Assembly: GCA_964649675.1 (NCBI GenBank)
Contig: CAZYPX010000043.1
Coordinates: forward strand, 1-13,722
From: CAZVCG01 sp964649675
Lineage (GTDB): Bacteria; Pseudomonadota; Alphaproteobacteria; UBA9219
DNA length: 13,722 nucleotides
Direction of reading: 5' to 3'
The translations under genes and the position numbers were made by a program. Position 1 is the first letter of the stretch, and the number at the start of each line of letters is the position of its first letter. A model generated the notes under the pieces. That model did no database searches. It saw only the letters and a program-made list of their open reading frames with translations, and was not told where the DNA came from. Of this stretch, positions 6,553-13,722 are shown piece after piece.

Positions 6553-7978
6553 TTTTTGTCTCTCCAGGCAATGCGTTTTTCGTCTCGAACAAGTGCACGC
6601 CGCGTATCAGGTCTAGAGCCCGGGCCAACTGATAGTCAAAGGCGTCTTTTTTCTTGCCTGACCCATCGCCCGACTTGTCTTTATCTTTGCCTTTCGTTTT
6701 TCCGTCGGCATCTTCGCCGTCTTTGGAACGGCTGTCTGGCATCAACTCATCCGCCGATGGGGTCGATTTTTCCGTGTCGTTGGACAAGGCTCCCCTGAGA
6801 TCCGCTTCACGTATGCCGAAGCCCTGGGCGACCTCTTCGAGTTTGGCGGGCTGTACGGTTATGTCAGGTTCTATGCCGAGCTGCTGGATCGAACGGCCCG
6901 AAGGCGTGTAGTAACGCGCCGTCGTCAGGCGCATCGCGCCGCCGCCCGCAATAGGAATAATCGTTTGCACCGAGCCTTTGCCGAACGTTTTTGTTCCCAC
7001 AAGAATGGCGCGTCTGTGATCCTGCAAAGCGCCGGCGACAATTTCGGAGGCCGAGGCCGAACCGCCGTTTATTAAAACGGCGATGGTCTTTCCGTTTGTC
7101 TTATCCGAGCCTTTCCCAAAATAGGCCTGGTTTTCTTCCTTATGGCGCCCGCGCGTGGACACGATCTCTTTGTCGGCCTCAAGAAACGTGCTGGACACGG
7201 AAATGGCTTGGTCCAGCAGCCCCCCGGGGTTATTCCGCAAATCGAGCACATAGCCGATCAGCTTGTTGCCCATTTGCTTATCGATTTCGGCGAGCGCTTT
7301 TTCAAGACCAGGCTGGGTTTGCTCGTTGAAAGCGGTTATACGGATATAGGCTATGTCTTTTTTGGGTTCCCAGCGAACGGACTGAATCTTGATCACGGCC
7401 CGGGCCAGAGTCACATCGAACGGTTGCCCGCTAATGCCTCCACGGCGTATCGTTAACGTGATTTTCGTTCCGGGCGTTCCCCGCATTTTTTCGACAGCCT
7501 CGTTCAGCGTCATTTCCGTGACAGGCTTTGCGTCCAGATGCGTGATCAAATCGTTAGGCTGAAGACCGGCGCGCGCGGCGGGCGTATCGTCGATGGGCGA
7601 AATAACCTTGACGAGATTGTTTTCCATGGTCACCTCGATGCCCAGCCCGCCGAACTCACCGCGCGTCTGCGTTTGCATGTCCTCGAAGCTTTTCTTGTTG
7701 AGATAGCCAGAGTGCGGATCCAGAGAGCTCAACATGCCGTTAATGGCATATTCCACGAGTTTTTCGTCGGACACAGGATCGACGTAATCGGCCCGTATGC
7801 GCTCCAAAACATCCGAAAACAGGGTAAGTTGTTTAAAAGTATCGTTGGATTCAGACGATGCCGAAGAGACGTTCTTCCCGGGACCTATGGCCCTTTGCCG
7901 CGCCATAACTTCCTGAGACTGTGCGCACAAAAACGCAAGAAAAAGCAAGGGCAAAAGACGCAAGGACACACGCAACAT
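6542..7978 (-). CDS. ctpA: Carboxy-terminal processing protease (S41 family, PDZ)
   Basis: Periplasmic serine protease of the tail-specific/C-terminal processing family, known to trim envelope proteins including peptidoglycan hydrolases. The product is 478 aa. It has a signal peptide (1-26, hydrophobic LLPLLFLAFLCA, likely cut after VMA), an N-terminal helical part with SSLDPHSGYL (84-93), and a PDZ domain (about 107-180, GGLGIEV to LTIRRG). The S41 catalytic domain follows, with LDLRNNPGG (245-253), SASASE carrying the nucleophile Ser309, Asp320, and the general-base Lys334 in FGKGSVQ. The Ser-Lys spacing of 25 matches E. coli Prc. A hydrophilic Lys/Asp/Gly-rich insert (about 400-445) precedes a final helix. 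The ATG at 7978 has TGAGG 7 nt upstream. The gene follows the envC-like gene after 140 nt and overlaps the deacetylase gene. Confidence 0.95.
   Translation of the reverse strand: MLRVSLRLLPLLFLAFLCAQSQEVMARQRAIGPGKNVSSASSESNDTFKQLTLFSDVLERIRADYVDPVSDEKLVEYAINGMLSSLDPHSGYLNKKSFEDMQTQTRGEFGGLGIEVTMENNLVKVISPIDDTPAARAGLQPNDLITHLDAKPVTEMTLNEAVEKMRGTPGTKITLTIRRGGISGQPFDVTLARAVIKIQSVRWEPKKDIAYIRITAFNEQTQPGLEKALAEIDKQMGNKLIGYVLDLRNNPGGLLDQAISVSSTFLEADKEIVSTRGRHKEENQAYFGKGSDKTNGKTIAVLINGGSASASEIVAGALQDHRRAILVGTKTFGKGSVQTIIPIAGGGAMRLTTARYYTPSGRSIQQLGIEPDITVQPAKLEEVAQGFGIREADLRGALSNDTEKSTPSADELMPDSRSKDGEDADGKTKGKDKDKSGDGSGKKKDAFDYQLARALDLIRGVHLFETKNALPGETKSDQ
6560..6565 (-). promoter_or_regulatory. Ribosome binding site for the deacetylase GTG start, inside ctpA
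   Basis: The minus strand reads GGAGAG, then the 7-nt spacer ACAAAAA, then GTG at 6552. The site lies within the last codons of ctpA (the GET of the C-terminus) and supports the GTG start with an 11-nt gene overlap, a layout that suggests translational coupling. Confidence 0.65.
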
Positions 7979-8118
7979 CGAAAAACCTCAAGGTATAAAA
8001 TCGCTCTGTTTCGCAAGACTTGGCGCAGTCTAAGGTTTGGTTAACAAGTCCGCAAGAGCAAGATCGTTATAAATGGAAAGGAACCCCTGATCTTCTGAAC
8101 GCAATTCCAGAAACTCTC

Positions 8119-9243
8119 TTACTCAGCCTTCCATGTCGATGGATTAACGGGCTCGCCCTTGTGCCGCCATTCGAAATACAACTCTTGCGGCACCTTACCG
8201 TCATCCGGCATTACCCCCAAAGGCTCTCCCGCCGCGACACTTTGCCCAACGTTCGTATCGATGCGGCCAAAACCAGCCAAAAAACTATGATATCCTTGGA
8301 CGTGTTGTAAAATGACTATCTGGCCATACCCTTGGAAAGGCCCGGCAAAAGCGACCCTGCCCGCTTGGGGTGCAACAACAAGGCTTCCGCCGGTTGCCCG
8401 CATGGTAACACCTTGATTTGTAACGCCAAACTCGTCTTTTGCGCCATAAGAACGTACAAGGGTTCCGTTTACGGGCGTCTTAAGGTCGCGGGCAAGAGGC
8501 GGAGGCTTTATATTTTTCGGAACCGGGGCTCTAAGCGCGACCTTTTCCATAAGTTGCCGCAAGTCCTTGGCCTCTTCGGCCAGCGCTTCCATTTCTTTGG
8601 CCAACGCGCTTTTTTCAGCCGTCGTAACATTCAAAAATTGCTGTCGCGTTTTGACAAGCCCGTCAAGATCGGAACGCTGCGCGTTCAGTTGTTGCTGTGC
8701 CGAGGCAACGCGTCGTTTCTTTTCTGCGGCATCTCGCCGCAACTTTTCAAGTTCCTTGAGTTCGCGACTCAGGACGATTGTTTCCCGTTCAAGGCGGGGT
8801 AATAAAGCGCGCAAAAGGAGCGCGCGCCGCCACGTATCCTCCGTTAATGGCCCCTTTAACAAATAGACCTCGGGAGGCTGTCGGCTAAACCTTAACAAAG
8901 CTTCGGCCATTGAGCCAAGCTTGACCTGCGCTCCCGACAGGTCTTCTTCGCGTTTTGTTATGTCGTTCTCAAGCGCACGCAACCGGTCTTTAAGCGCGTT
9001 TTGTTCATTTTGTTTAATCTCTAAAGCCTGTGTAGCCTGCACAAGCTCCTTTTGCAGAGAGCTTAATTCTTTCGTGGTGTCCTTTTCTTGTTTTGCAAGC
9101 CTTTCGGCTTCGGCTTTTTGTTGCAAAAGCTTTTGCTCAACGCGCTTCAGGTCCTCCGCCGTCTCTGCCCGCGCAAAGAAGGGTATAGACTGCAGCGCCA
9201 CGAACAATATGCCCGCAAGCATCATGAGCGATCTAGCCGACAA
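8119..9243 (-). CDS. envC: EnvC-like murein hydrolase activator (degenerate M23/LytM domain)
   Basis: Periplasmic coiled-coil protein that in E. coli activates amidases AmiA/AmiB for septal peptidoglycan splitting. The product is 374 aa. It has a signal peptide (1-26, cut after FARA), a long charged coiled coil (about 28-237), a Pro-rich hinge (APVPKNIKPPPL, 239-250), and a C-terminal LytM domain (about 254-372). The fold landmarks are present (VVAPQAGRVAFAG, GYGQIVILQH, LYFEWR, VNPSTW). The zinc ligands of active M23 enzymes are not: the first HxxxD region reads TNQGVTM and the terminal HxH reads ELYFE. It is therefore probably an activator and not a hydrolase. The start is placed at TTG 9243, because GGAGAG lies 7 nt upstream. 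The ATG at 9225 has no ribosome site and would shorten the signal peptide. The gene overlaps gpmI by 11 nt. Confidence 0.88.
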   Translation of the reverse strand: MSARSLMMLAGILFVALQSIPFFARAETAEDLKRVEQKLLQQKAEAERLAKQEKDTTKELSSLQKELVQATQALEIKQNEQNALKDRLRALENDITKREEDLSGAQVKLGSMAEALLRFSRQPPEVYLLKGPLTEDTWRRALLLRALLPRLERETIVLSRELKELEKLRRDAAEKKRRVASAQQQLNAQRSDLDGLVKTRQQFLNVTTAEKSALAKEMEALAEEAKDLRQLMEKVALRAPVPKNIKPPPLARDLKTPVNGTLVRSYGAKDEFGVTNQGVTMRATGGSLVVAPQAGRVAFAGPFQGYGQIVILQHVQGYHSFLAGFGRIDTNVGQSVAAGEPLGVMPDDGKVPQELYFEWRHKGEPVNPSTWKAE

Positions 9244-10774
9244 GCAGGGTCTCTCCGTCCATTTCCGATGGCTTGGCCAGACCCATCAGGGCCAAAAGAG
9301 TGGGCGCAACGTCGGCGAGCTTGCCGTCCCGCAAGCGCGTCACATGAGAAGGGGCGTTTACAAGAATCACGGGAACCGGCGCAAGAGTATGGGCCGTATG
9401 GGGGCCTTGGGTGGCAGGGTCGTGCATGGTTTCACAATTTCCATGATCCGCCGTCAACAACACGGCACCGCCAACGTCTTCTATAGCCGAAAAAAGTTTT
9501 TCCAGACATTGGTCAACAACTTCCACGGCGGCGACGGCCGCTTTCAAAGAACCTGTGTGGCCCACCATATCGGGATTGGCATAGTTCAGAATAATTAAGT
9601 CGAAGGTATTGCTCCTTATGGCCTCCACGACGCGGTCCGTTACTTCATATGCCGACATTTCCGGTTTTTGGTCATAGGTCGCGACTTTCGGGGAAGGAAT
9701 CATGATGCGTTCTTCGTTCGGATACGGATCCTCTCTTCCTCCGTTAAAGAAAAAGGTTACATGAGGATATTTTTCTGTCTCTGCGATACGCAATTGCCTT
9801 AAGCCTTCGTTCGCAATGATCTCGCCCAACGTGTTAACGATCGGCTTTGGGGGGAAAATGGGGCGGATGAAGGCATTCAACCGGTCAGAGTATTCAACCA
9901 TCCCGACAGCGGCGGCGAAGCTTATGGTCTTCTTGCGAGGAAACCCTTCAAAAACCGGCTCCAGCAAAGCCGACAAAATTTCGCGCGCGCGGTCAGCCCG
10001 AAAATTGGCGAACAAAATACCGTCGCCATCGCACATTCCCTGATATCCATCTATGGCTACCGGTAAAACAAATTCATCCGTAACGCCGTTTTCATAGCTT
10101 TTCTTGATGGCTTCGACCGGATCTTGGGCAAGGGAGCCAGAGCCTTGCGTCAGCAAATCATAAGCCTTTTCAACACGCTCCCACCGCTTGTCGCGATCCA
10201 TTGCGTAATAACGCCCGCATAGGCTTGTTATCTTCACCCCGTTAATGCCGGTTAAGTCTGCTTGCATTTTTTCAATGCAACTGGCGGCGCTTTGAGGGGG
10301 CATATCACGGCCATCAAGAAAGGCGTGAATATTCACGGGGACGCCTTTCTGGGCCAAGATGCCCGCCAAAGCCACCATATGATCTTGGTGCGCATGAACG
10401 CCTCCGGGCGACGCAAGCCCCATAATGTGGCATGTGCCTCCGGTTTTTTTCAGCTTAACCGCCAAATCGTTGAGGGACTCTTTTGCGTCAATCTGGCCTT
10501 TGGCCAAAGCGTTGTTTATCATGGGCAGGTCCTGAAACACCACGCGCCCCGCGCCGAGATTCATGTGCCCGACTTCGGAATTTCCAATCTGGCCCGCAGG
10601 CAAGCCCACGGCTTCTCCCGAGGCGTTCAGCAAAGCATGCGGGCAGCTGTCCCACTTTTTACGGAATTCGGGGGTTTTCGCCTGGGCAGGGGCATTGTTC
10701 TCGGGATCCTCGCGATACCCCCAGCCATCGAGAACGCAAAGCACCACTGGACGTCGCTTGTTTTGACTACTCAT
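9233..10774 (-). CDS. gpmI: 2,3-bisphosphoglycerate-independent phosphoglycerate mutase
   Basis: Interconverts 3- and 2-phosphoglycerate in glycolysis/gluconeogenesis, using two Mn ions in the alkaline phosphatase fold. The product is 513 aa, the family's standard length. VVLCVLDGWGYRE gives the first metal Asp (Asp16), IGNSEVGHMNLGAGR carries the phosphorylated Ser66, and GGVHAHQDH (124-132), FLDGRDMPP, FANFRADRAREI, NYANPDMVGHTG and LTADHGNCE supply the rest of the substrate and metal site. The ATG at 10774 is preceded by AGAGGG at a long spacing of about 10 nt. The GTG a few bases upstream is not usable because its frame stops at once. It lies 23 nt after rlmH and overlaps the next gene by 11 nt. 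With Pgk elsewhere in the window, this covers two consecutive glycolytic steps. Confidence 0.96.
   Translation of the reverse strand: MSSQNKRRPVVLCVLDGWGYREDPENNAPAQAKTPEFRKKWDSCPHALLNASGEAVGLPAGQIGNSEVGHMNLGAGRVVFQDLPMINNALAKGQIDAKESLNDLAVKLKKTGGTCHIMGLASPGGVHAHQDHMVALAGILAQKGVPVNIHAFLDGRDMPPQSAASCIEKMQADLTGINGVKITSLCGRYYAMDRDKRWERVEKAYDLLTQGSGSLAQDPVEAIKKSYENGVTDEFVLPVAIDGYQGMCDGDGILFANFRADRAREILSALLEPVFEGFPRKKTISFAAAVGMVEYSDRLNAFIRPIFPPKPIVNTLGEIIANEGLRQLRIAETEKYPHVTFFFNGGREDPYPNEERIMIPSPKVATYDQKPEMSAYEVTDRVVEAIRSNTFDLIILNYANPDMVGHTGSLKAAVAAVEVVDQCLEKLFSAIEDVGGAVLLTADHGNCETMHDPATQGPHTAHTLAPVPVILVNAPSHVTRLRDGKLADVAPTLLALMGLAKPSEMDGETLLVG
9251..9256 (-). promoter_or_regulatory. Ribosome binding site for the envC-like TTG start, inside gpmI
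   Basis: The minus strand reads GGAGAG, then the 7-nt spacer ACCCTGC, then TTG at 9243. The site lies in the last codons of gpmI (the GET near its C-terminus). Spacer and overlap lengths are identical to those at the ctpA-deacetylase junction. Confidence 0.6.
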
Positions 10775-10797
10775 AGTCCACGTTCCCTCTTTTTATC

Positions 10798-11232
10798 TTA
10801 GTCCCTATGATAGGGGTGACCGCTGTTGATTTGCTGCGCGCGGTACAGTTGTTCCAGCAACATAACGCGCGCCAGCATATGCGGCCATGTTTTGCGGCCC
10901 AAGCCCAAAGTAAAGTCGGCCCTTTCCTTTGCGGCATCGGTTAATCCATCCGCGCCGCCGATAATAAAAACCAAATCCCTCACACCTTGGCCTTTCCATG
11001 CCGCAAGTTTTGAAGCCAATTCGCGACTTGATAAGTCCTTGCCGCGCTCATCCAGAATGACAACATAAGCTCGGGAAGGGATGGCGGCAAGCAATGCCCT
11101 GTTTTCGCCGTCTTGCGTTGGGGCCGTAACTTCTTTTATCGCGACAAAATCCGTTAGTCTTTTTGTGTATTCATGGCACAAATCGGCATGGGGTCCCCGC
11201 ATACGCCCGACGGCAAGAATGTGCATTTTCAT
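10798..11232 (-). CDS. rlmH: 23S rRNA pseudouridine-1915 N3-methyltransferase
   Basis: SPOUT-class methyltransferase that methylates pseudouridine 1915 in helix 69 of 23S rRNA on assembled 70S ribosomes. The product is 144 aa (E. coli 155), as usual for alphaproteobacterial members. Landmarks are MHILAVGRMR (3-12), ILDERGKDLSS (59-69), the SAM-binding knot FIIGGADGL (89-97), and the C-terminal LLEQLYRAQQ...GHPYHRD end needed for catalysis. ATG 11232 overlaps the stop of the preceding DotA/TraY-like gene as ATGA, and no Shine-Dalgarno is visible. Translation may therefore rely on reinitiation. Starting at the second Met (11226) would also be acceptable. The usual upstream partner rsfS is not adjacent here. 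Confidence 0.95.
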   Translation of the reverse strand: MKMHILAVGRMRGPHADLCHEYTKRLTDFVAIKEVTAPTQDGENRALLAAIPSRAYVVILDERGKDLSSRELASKLAAWKGQGVRDLVFIIGGADGLTDAAKERADFTLGLGRKTWPHMLARVMLLEQLYRAQQINSGHPYHRD

Positions 11233-13722
11233 GCAGGGTTTTCGTCTTCGGAAGACGCCCCGGTTTGCTCGCGCGATACGTCGGTTTGTTTTTCTTTGTT
11301 GCCGTTCTCGTTTTCTTCGGCGGGCGTCTTCGCTTGCTCGCGCTTGTCTAGCTTTTTGGACAGTTTCTCCAAGGCCTTTTCTATATCCTCAGGCGTCGGC
11401 TTGTCCGGCAAATTGCCTTGGCGGTCCTTGACAATGGCCGTGGCATGGGCGGAAGCAAAAGCCGCAGCCGTCGCTTTATCGCCACTCACCGAAGCCTTTG
11501 CGGATGCAGCTCCGGTCTGGGCTCCTGCCGCGCCGCCGGAACTGACGGACGTGCCGGCCACATCTTTGTCCGCAATGGCAACCGCTTCCACGGAGGGTTC
11601 GCGGTAAACAGGCATCAACGCGGCTTTCAATCCATGTGATTGGGTTTCCGCCGCAGCTTTGTCGGTCGTAGCCTTTCCGGTAACGCGCGCGCCGACAATA
11701 ACGCTTTTAGTTTGATGTGTCGTGGCGCCCGAACTCGAAGCGGCATAAACTTGTGTCGCGCCTGAAAAAGCCGGGTTCACGGGAAGACTGTGCGGGAAAA
11801 CGCCACCGGACGTGTTCAACCAACGCAGCGCGCTGGCAGGAAGCCATTCAATTCCTTTAAAGGCCACATTCACCAGCGCCAACGCCATCACGGCATAGAA
11901 AAGAGACATGCCCACGCGCATGGAGATAAACGCGTCGCCATGGCCGACATAAAACATGCTGGCGAGAGGCATATAGAGGCTGTTCAATAACGCAAGGGCA
12001 AACATTAAAGCGACTAATCCCATAACGAATCCCGCAAGCGTTAAAAACGGACGCAAAAAGACACCAAGCCATAGCCAGTACGCCTGTCGGGCTATGGGGC
12101 CGCTTAAACCCTCTCCGGATGGATAAAGGTGCGCAAGGGCAACCAGCGGCAGAACGGCAATGGCCGCAAAGACGGTCAACAGCCACGCCAAAACACCCAG
12201 AAGAAAACGGTACATCGGCAACAAAGGCGCCACAAACAGCAACGCAAGACCTGAAAGCGCAAAGGCGACGCCAGTTATGGCAAACGCCACCGCGCTGCCC
12301 ATTACGCCGGGCTCCGCCAGGCCGGGGCCCGCCATTCCCAAAATATAAGATCCCAAGGCATGATAGCGCCGACCGATTTCGGCAAGACCCGCAATGGGGT
12401 TATTAGCAGTTTCACGAAGAAGATCCGCATGGGCCTTGCGCGAGGCCTCCTTTTGTGTCGAGCTTGCCCACACCCCGTGCGTCGCCATGGCGTTACCCAG
12501 CAAACGCCTAAAAACATAAGAACCGGAAGCCGAGTCCAGGGCGGATGTTATGTGATCGGCAAGATCGAGCGTATCGACGGCTATAACCTCGCCTCCGGCA
12601 ATTTGCTGCGCATAAAGCCAAAGACGCGCCGCTCTCATGCCCAAGGACACTTGCTCGTACAAAGTATAAACTTTATCAAGCTGATGCGATGCGAGATTGC
12701 GCAACACGGCATCATTCAACACGGACTCCGCGATCATCGCGCTTGAAAGCGCCTTGTGGCCCAGCACAGGCGCGTGAACAGAAGGAATTGTGTGCGCGGC
12801 AATCTCCCCAAAAACCATTTGGCGGCGAATGATTTTTCCAAGAAAAAATCCCGCAGAAGCCCATCCTGCCGATGACGATTCGTCCAGAATTTGATCAACG
12901 GATGTCGTTTTGGCCCCTGCGATCGCGCGCAGCTTGGCCTCTATAGTTTGTTGTTGTTCCTGCATAAGCGCCGAAAGGCCATCGGCCATATTAACGGGGG
13001 GCAAAGCGGAAGACGGATGAAGAAACGCTGGCGCCACCTGTTCCACAAGCATACGCGTTTGTATAATGACGCGCTCCGTATCGGCGCGCGCAAAATCAGC
13101 CCACTCGTCGGCAAACAACGACATCTCGGCATCGTTTGTCGCGCCATTATCTGGGCTTTTGCCCGCCAAAAAGCGGTACGCCCCGCACAACGGAACGCCG
13201 CGGTGAAGCGTGTTGGTATAAAGCCACGTCTCCGGCATAAGCCTCCCCGCGATGCTTTTTTGAACCTCATCGACAACGCCAACGCGATTCAACACCGCAT
13301 CCGGCTGTATTCCGGCATGAACAAGACGGTATAGGCTCCGGCAAATTTCCATTTCGGCAGCAACGGCAACGAAACGCGGAATATCGGGCCCGCGCGGCGT
13401 TATCGCTCCCGCGAAGCTGCCTTTCATTATATCGACAGCGCTACGCCATGCGCTGCTGGCCAAAGCGGATCCAGCTTCAGACAGTTTAAGCACAGCAAAT
13501 TGTCCTGTGTTTAGGCCGCCGCCTATAGGCACCAAGAGACCTATGGCAAGAACGAAACGAAGGGGGGCCCAGAATTGATTTGTACGGCGGCCCATCGGGA
13601 CGCCAGTGTGGGCCGTTTCGGCGATCATGGACACAACATGGTAAATAACCAAAAACCCGGCCAAGACCAAAACGCCTAAACTGAAAATGCCAAGAATGTC
13701 CCGAAAAGCTGCCGCAAGATTT
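11229..13722 (-). CDS. DotA/TraY-family type IVB secretion membrane protein (5' end outside window)
   Basis: Polytopic inner-membrane protein related to DotA of the Dot/Icm system and TraY of IncI plasmids. The visible part is 830 codons, and the frame is open to the right edge, so the true start is not seen. Counting from the first whole codon (13721), there is a membrane segment at about 8-33, then the family signature ETAHTGVPMGRR...FWAPLRFVLAIGLLVP (about 34-65), and a large presumably periplasmic domain (about 90-465) with two cysteines (Cys127, Cys179) that could pair. A cluster of four to five membrane segments follows (about 473-620). It includes APLLPMYRFLLGVLAWLL and PLVALAHLYPSGE...LGVFLRP, which closely echo the C-terminal DotA core. 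Residues after about 640 form a long Ala/Ser/Thr-rich then Lys/Glu-rich tail. Family assignment is strong. The choice between a Dot/Icm-like and a conjugative system cannot be made without neighbours, so no symbol is given. It is ATGA-coupled to rlmH. Confidence 0.85.
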   Translation of the reverse strand, partial: NLAAAFRDILGIFSLGVLVLAGFLVIYHVVSMIAETAHTGVPMGRRTNQFWAPLRFVLAIGLLVPIGGGLNTGQFAVLKLSEAGSALASSAWRSAVDIMKGSFAGAITPRGPDIPRFVAVAAEMEICRSLYRLVHAGIQPDAVLNRVGVVDEVQKSIAGRLMPETWLYTNTLHRGVPLCGAYRFLAGKSPDNGATNDAEMSLFADEWADFARADTERVIIQTRMLVEQVAPAFLHPSSALPPVNMADGLSALMQEQQQTIEAKLRAIAGAKTTSVDQILDESSSAGWASAGFFLGKIIRRQMVFGEIAAHTIPSVHAPVLGHKALSSAMIAESVLNDAVLRNLASHQLDKVYTLYEQVSLGMRAARLWLYAQQIAGGEVIAVDTLDLADHITSALDSASGSYVFRRLLGNAMATHGVWASSTQKEASRKAHADLLRETANNPIAGLAEIGRRYHALGSYILGMAGPGLAEPGVMGSAVAFAITGVAFALSGLALLFVAPLLPMYRFLLGVLAWLLTVFAAIAVLPLVALAHLYPSGEGLSGPIARQAYWLWLGVFLRPFLTLAGFVMGLVALMFALALLNSLYMPLASMFYVGHGDAFISMRVGMSLFYAVMALALVNVAFKGIEWLPASALRWLNTSGGVFPHSLPVNPAFSGATQVYAASSSGATTHQTKSVIVGARVTGKATTDKAAAETQSHGLKAALMPVYREPSVEAVAIADKDVAGTSVSSGGAAGAQTGAASAKASVSGDKATAAAFASAHATAIVKDRQGNLPDKPTPEDIEKALEKLSKKLDKREQAKTPAEENENGNKEKQTDVSREQTGASSEDENPA

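Noticed and set aside
8017..8050. Inverted repeat GACTTG/CAAGTC between the envC-like gene and ctpA as a terminator or operator
   Set aside because: The arms are only 6 bp with a 22-nt loop and no following T-run. A nearby TTGCGG-17-TAGACT pair on the minus strand is too weak to call a promoter.

Overview
The window comes from an alphaproteobacterium-like chromosome. The GyrA, Pgk, XseB, IspA, RppH and GpmI homologues all read as alphaproteobacterial types. The run rlmH-gpmI-envC-like-ctpA-divergent polysaccharide deacetylase-rppH is, from family knowledge, a recurrent alphaproteobacterial gene order. G+C looks moderate, in the low to mid 50s by eye. A DotA/TraY-type protein, a type IVB secretion component, narrows the likely source to a lineage carrying a Dot/Icm- or Tra-like apparatus. 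Host-associated or predatory alphaproteobacteria are possible, but I cannot name a genus from sequence alone.

Layout from left to right. Bases 1-377 (minus) hold the N-terminal 125 codons of gyrA, cut by the window edge. Bases 378-817 are intergenic and contain a 49-codon fragment on the plus strand that resembles the start of an IS4-like transposase. Bases 818-3465 (minus) are a tight pgk-argH pair, with pgk first and an 11-nt gap. Bases 3466-3689 are a divergent promoter region. Bases 3690-4905 (plus) are xseB and ispA. From 4907 to the right edge everything is on the minus strand, and transcription runs from right to left: a DotA/TraY-like gene (5' end outside the window), rlmH, gpmI, an envC-like gene, ctpA, a divergent polysaccharide deacetylase gene and rppH. 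Most of these genes overlap or nearly touch.

The functions fall into a few groups. Pgk and GpmI are glycolytic, ArgH makes arginine, and IspA makes prenyl diphosphate precursors. XseB, RlmH and RppH act on DNA, rRNA and mRNA ends. EnvC-like, CtpA and the YibQ-type protein form an envelope and peptidoglycan remodelling block.

The most unusual points are these. A secretion-system membrane protein is stop-start coupled (ATGA) to rlmH, where rsfS is the usual neighbour. Two junctions in the long operon share the same architecture: a GGAGAG Shine-Dalgarno inside the upstream gene, a 7-nt spacer, a non-ATG start and an 11-nt overlap. A probable transposase remnant lies between gyrA and argH. ispA and rppH converge with one base between their stop codons. 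I saw no tRNA, rRNA, CRISPR array or complete mobile element.
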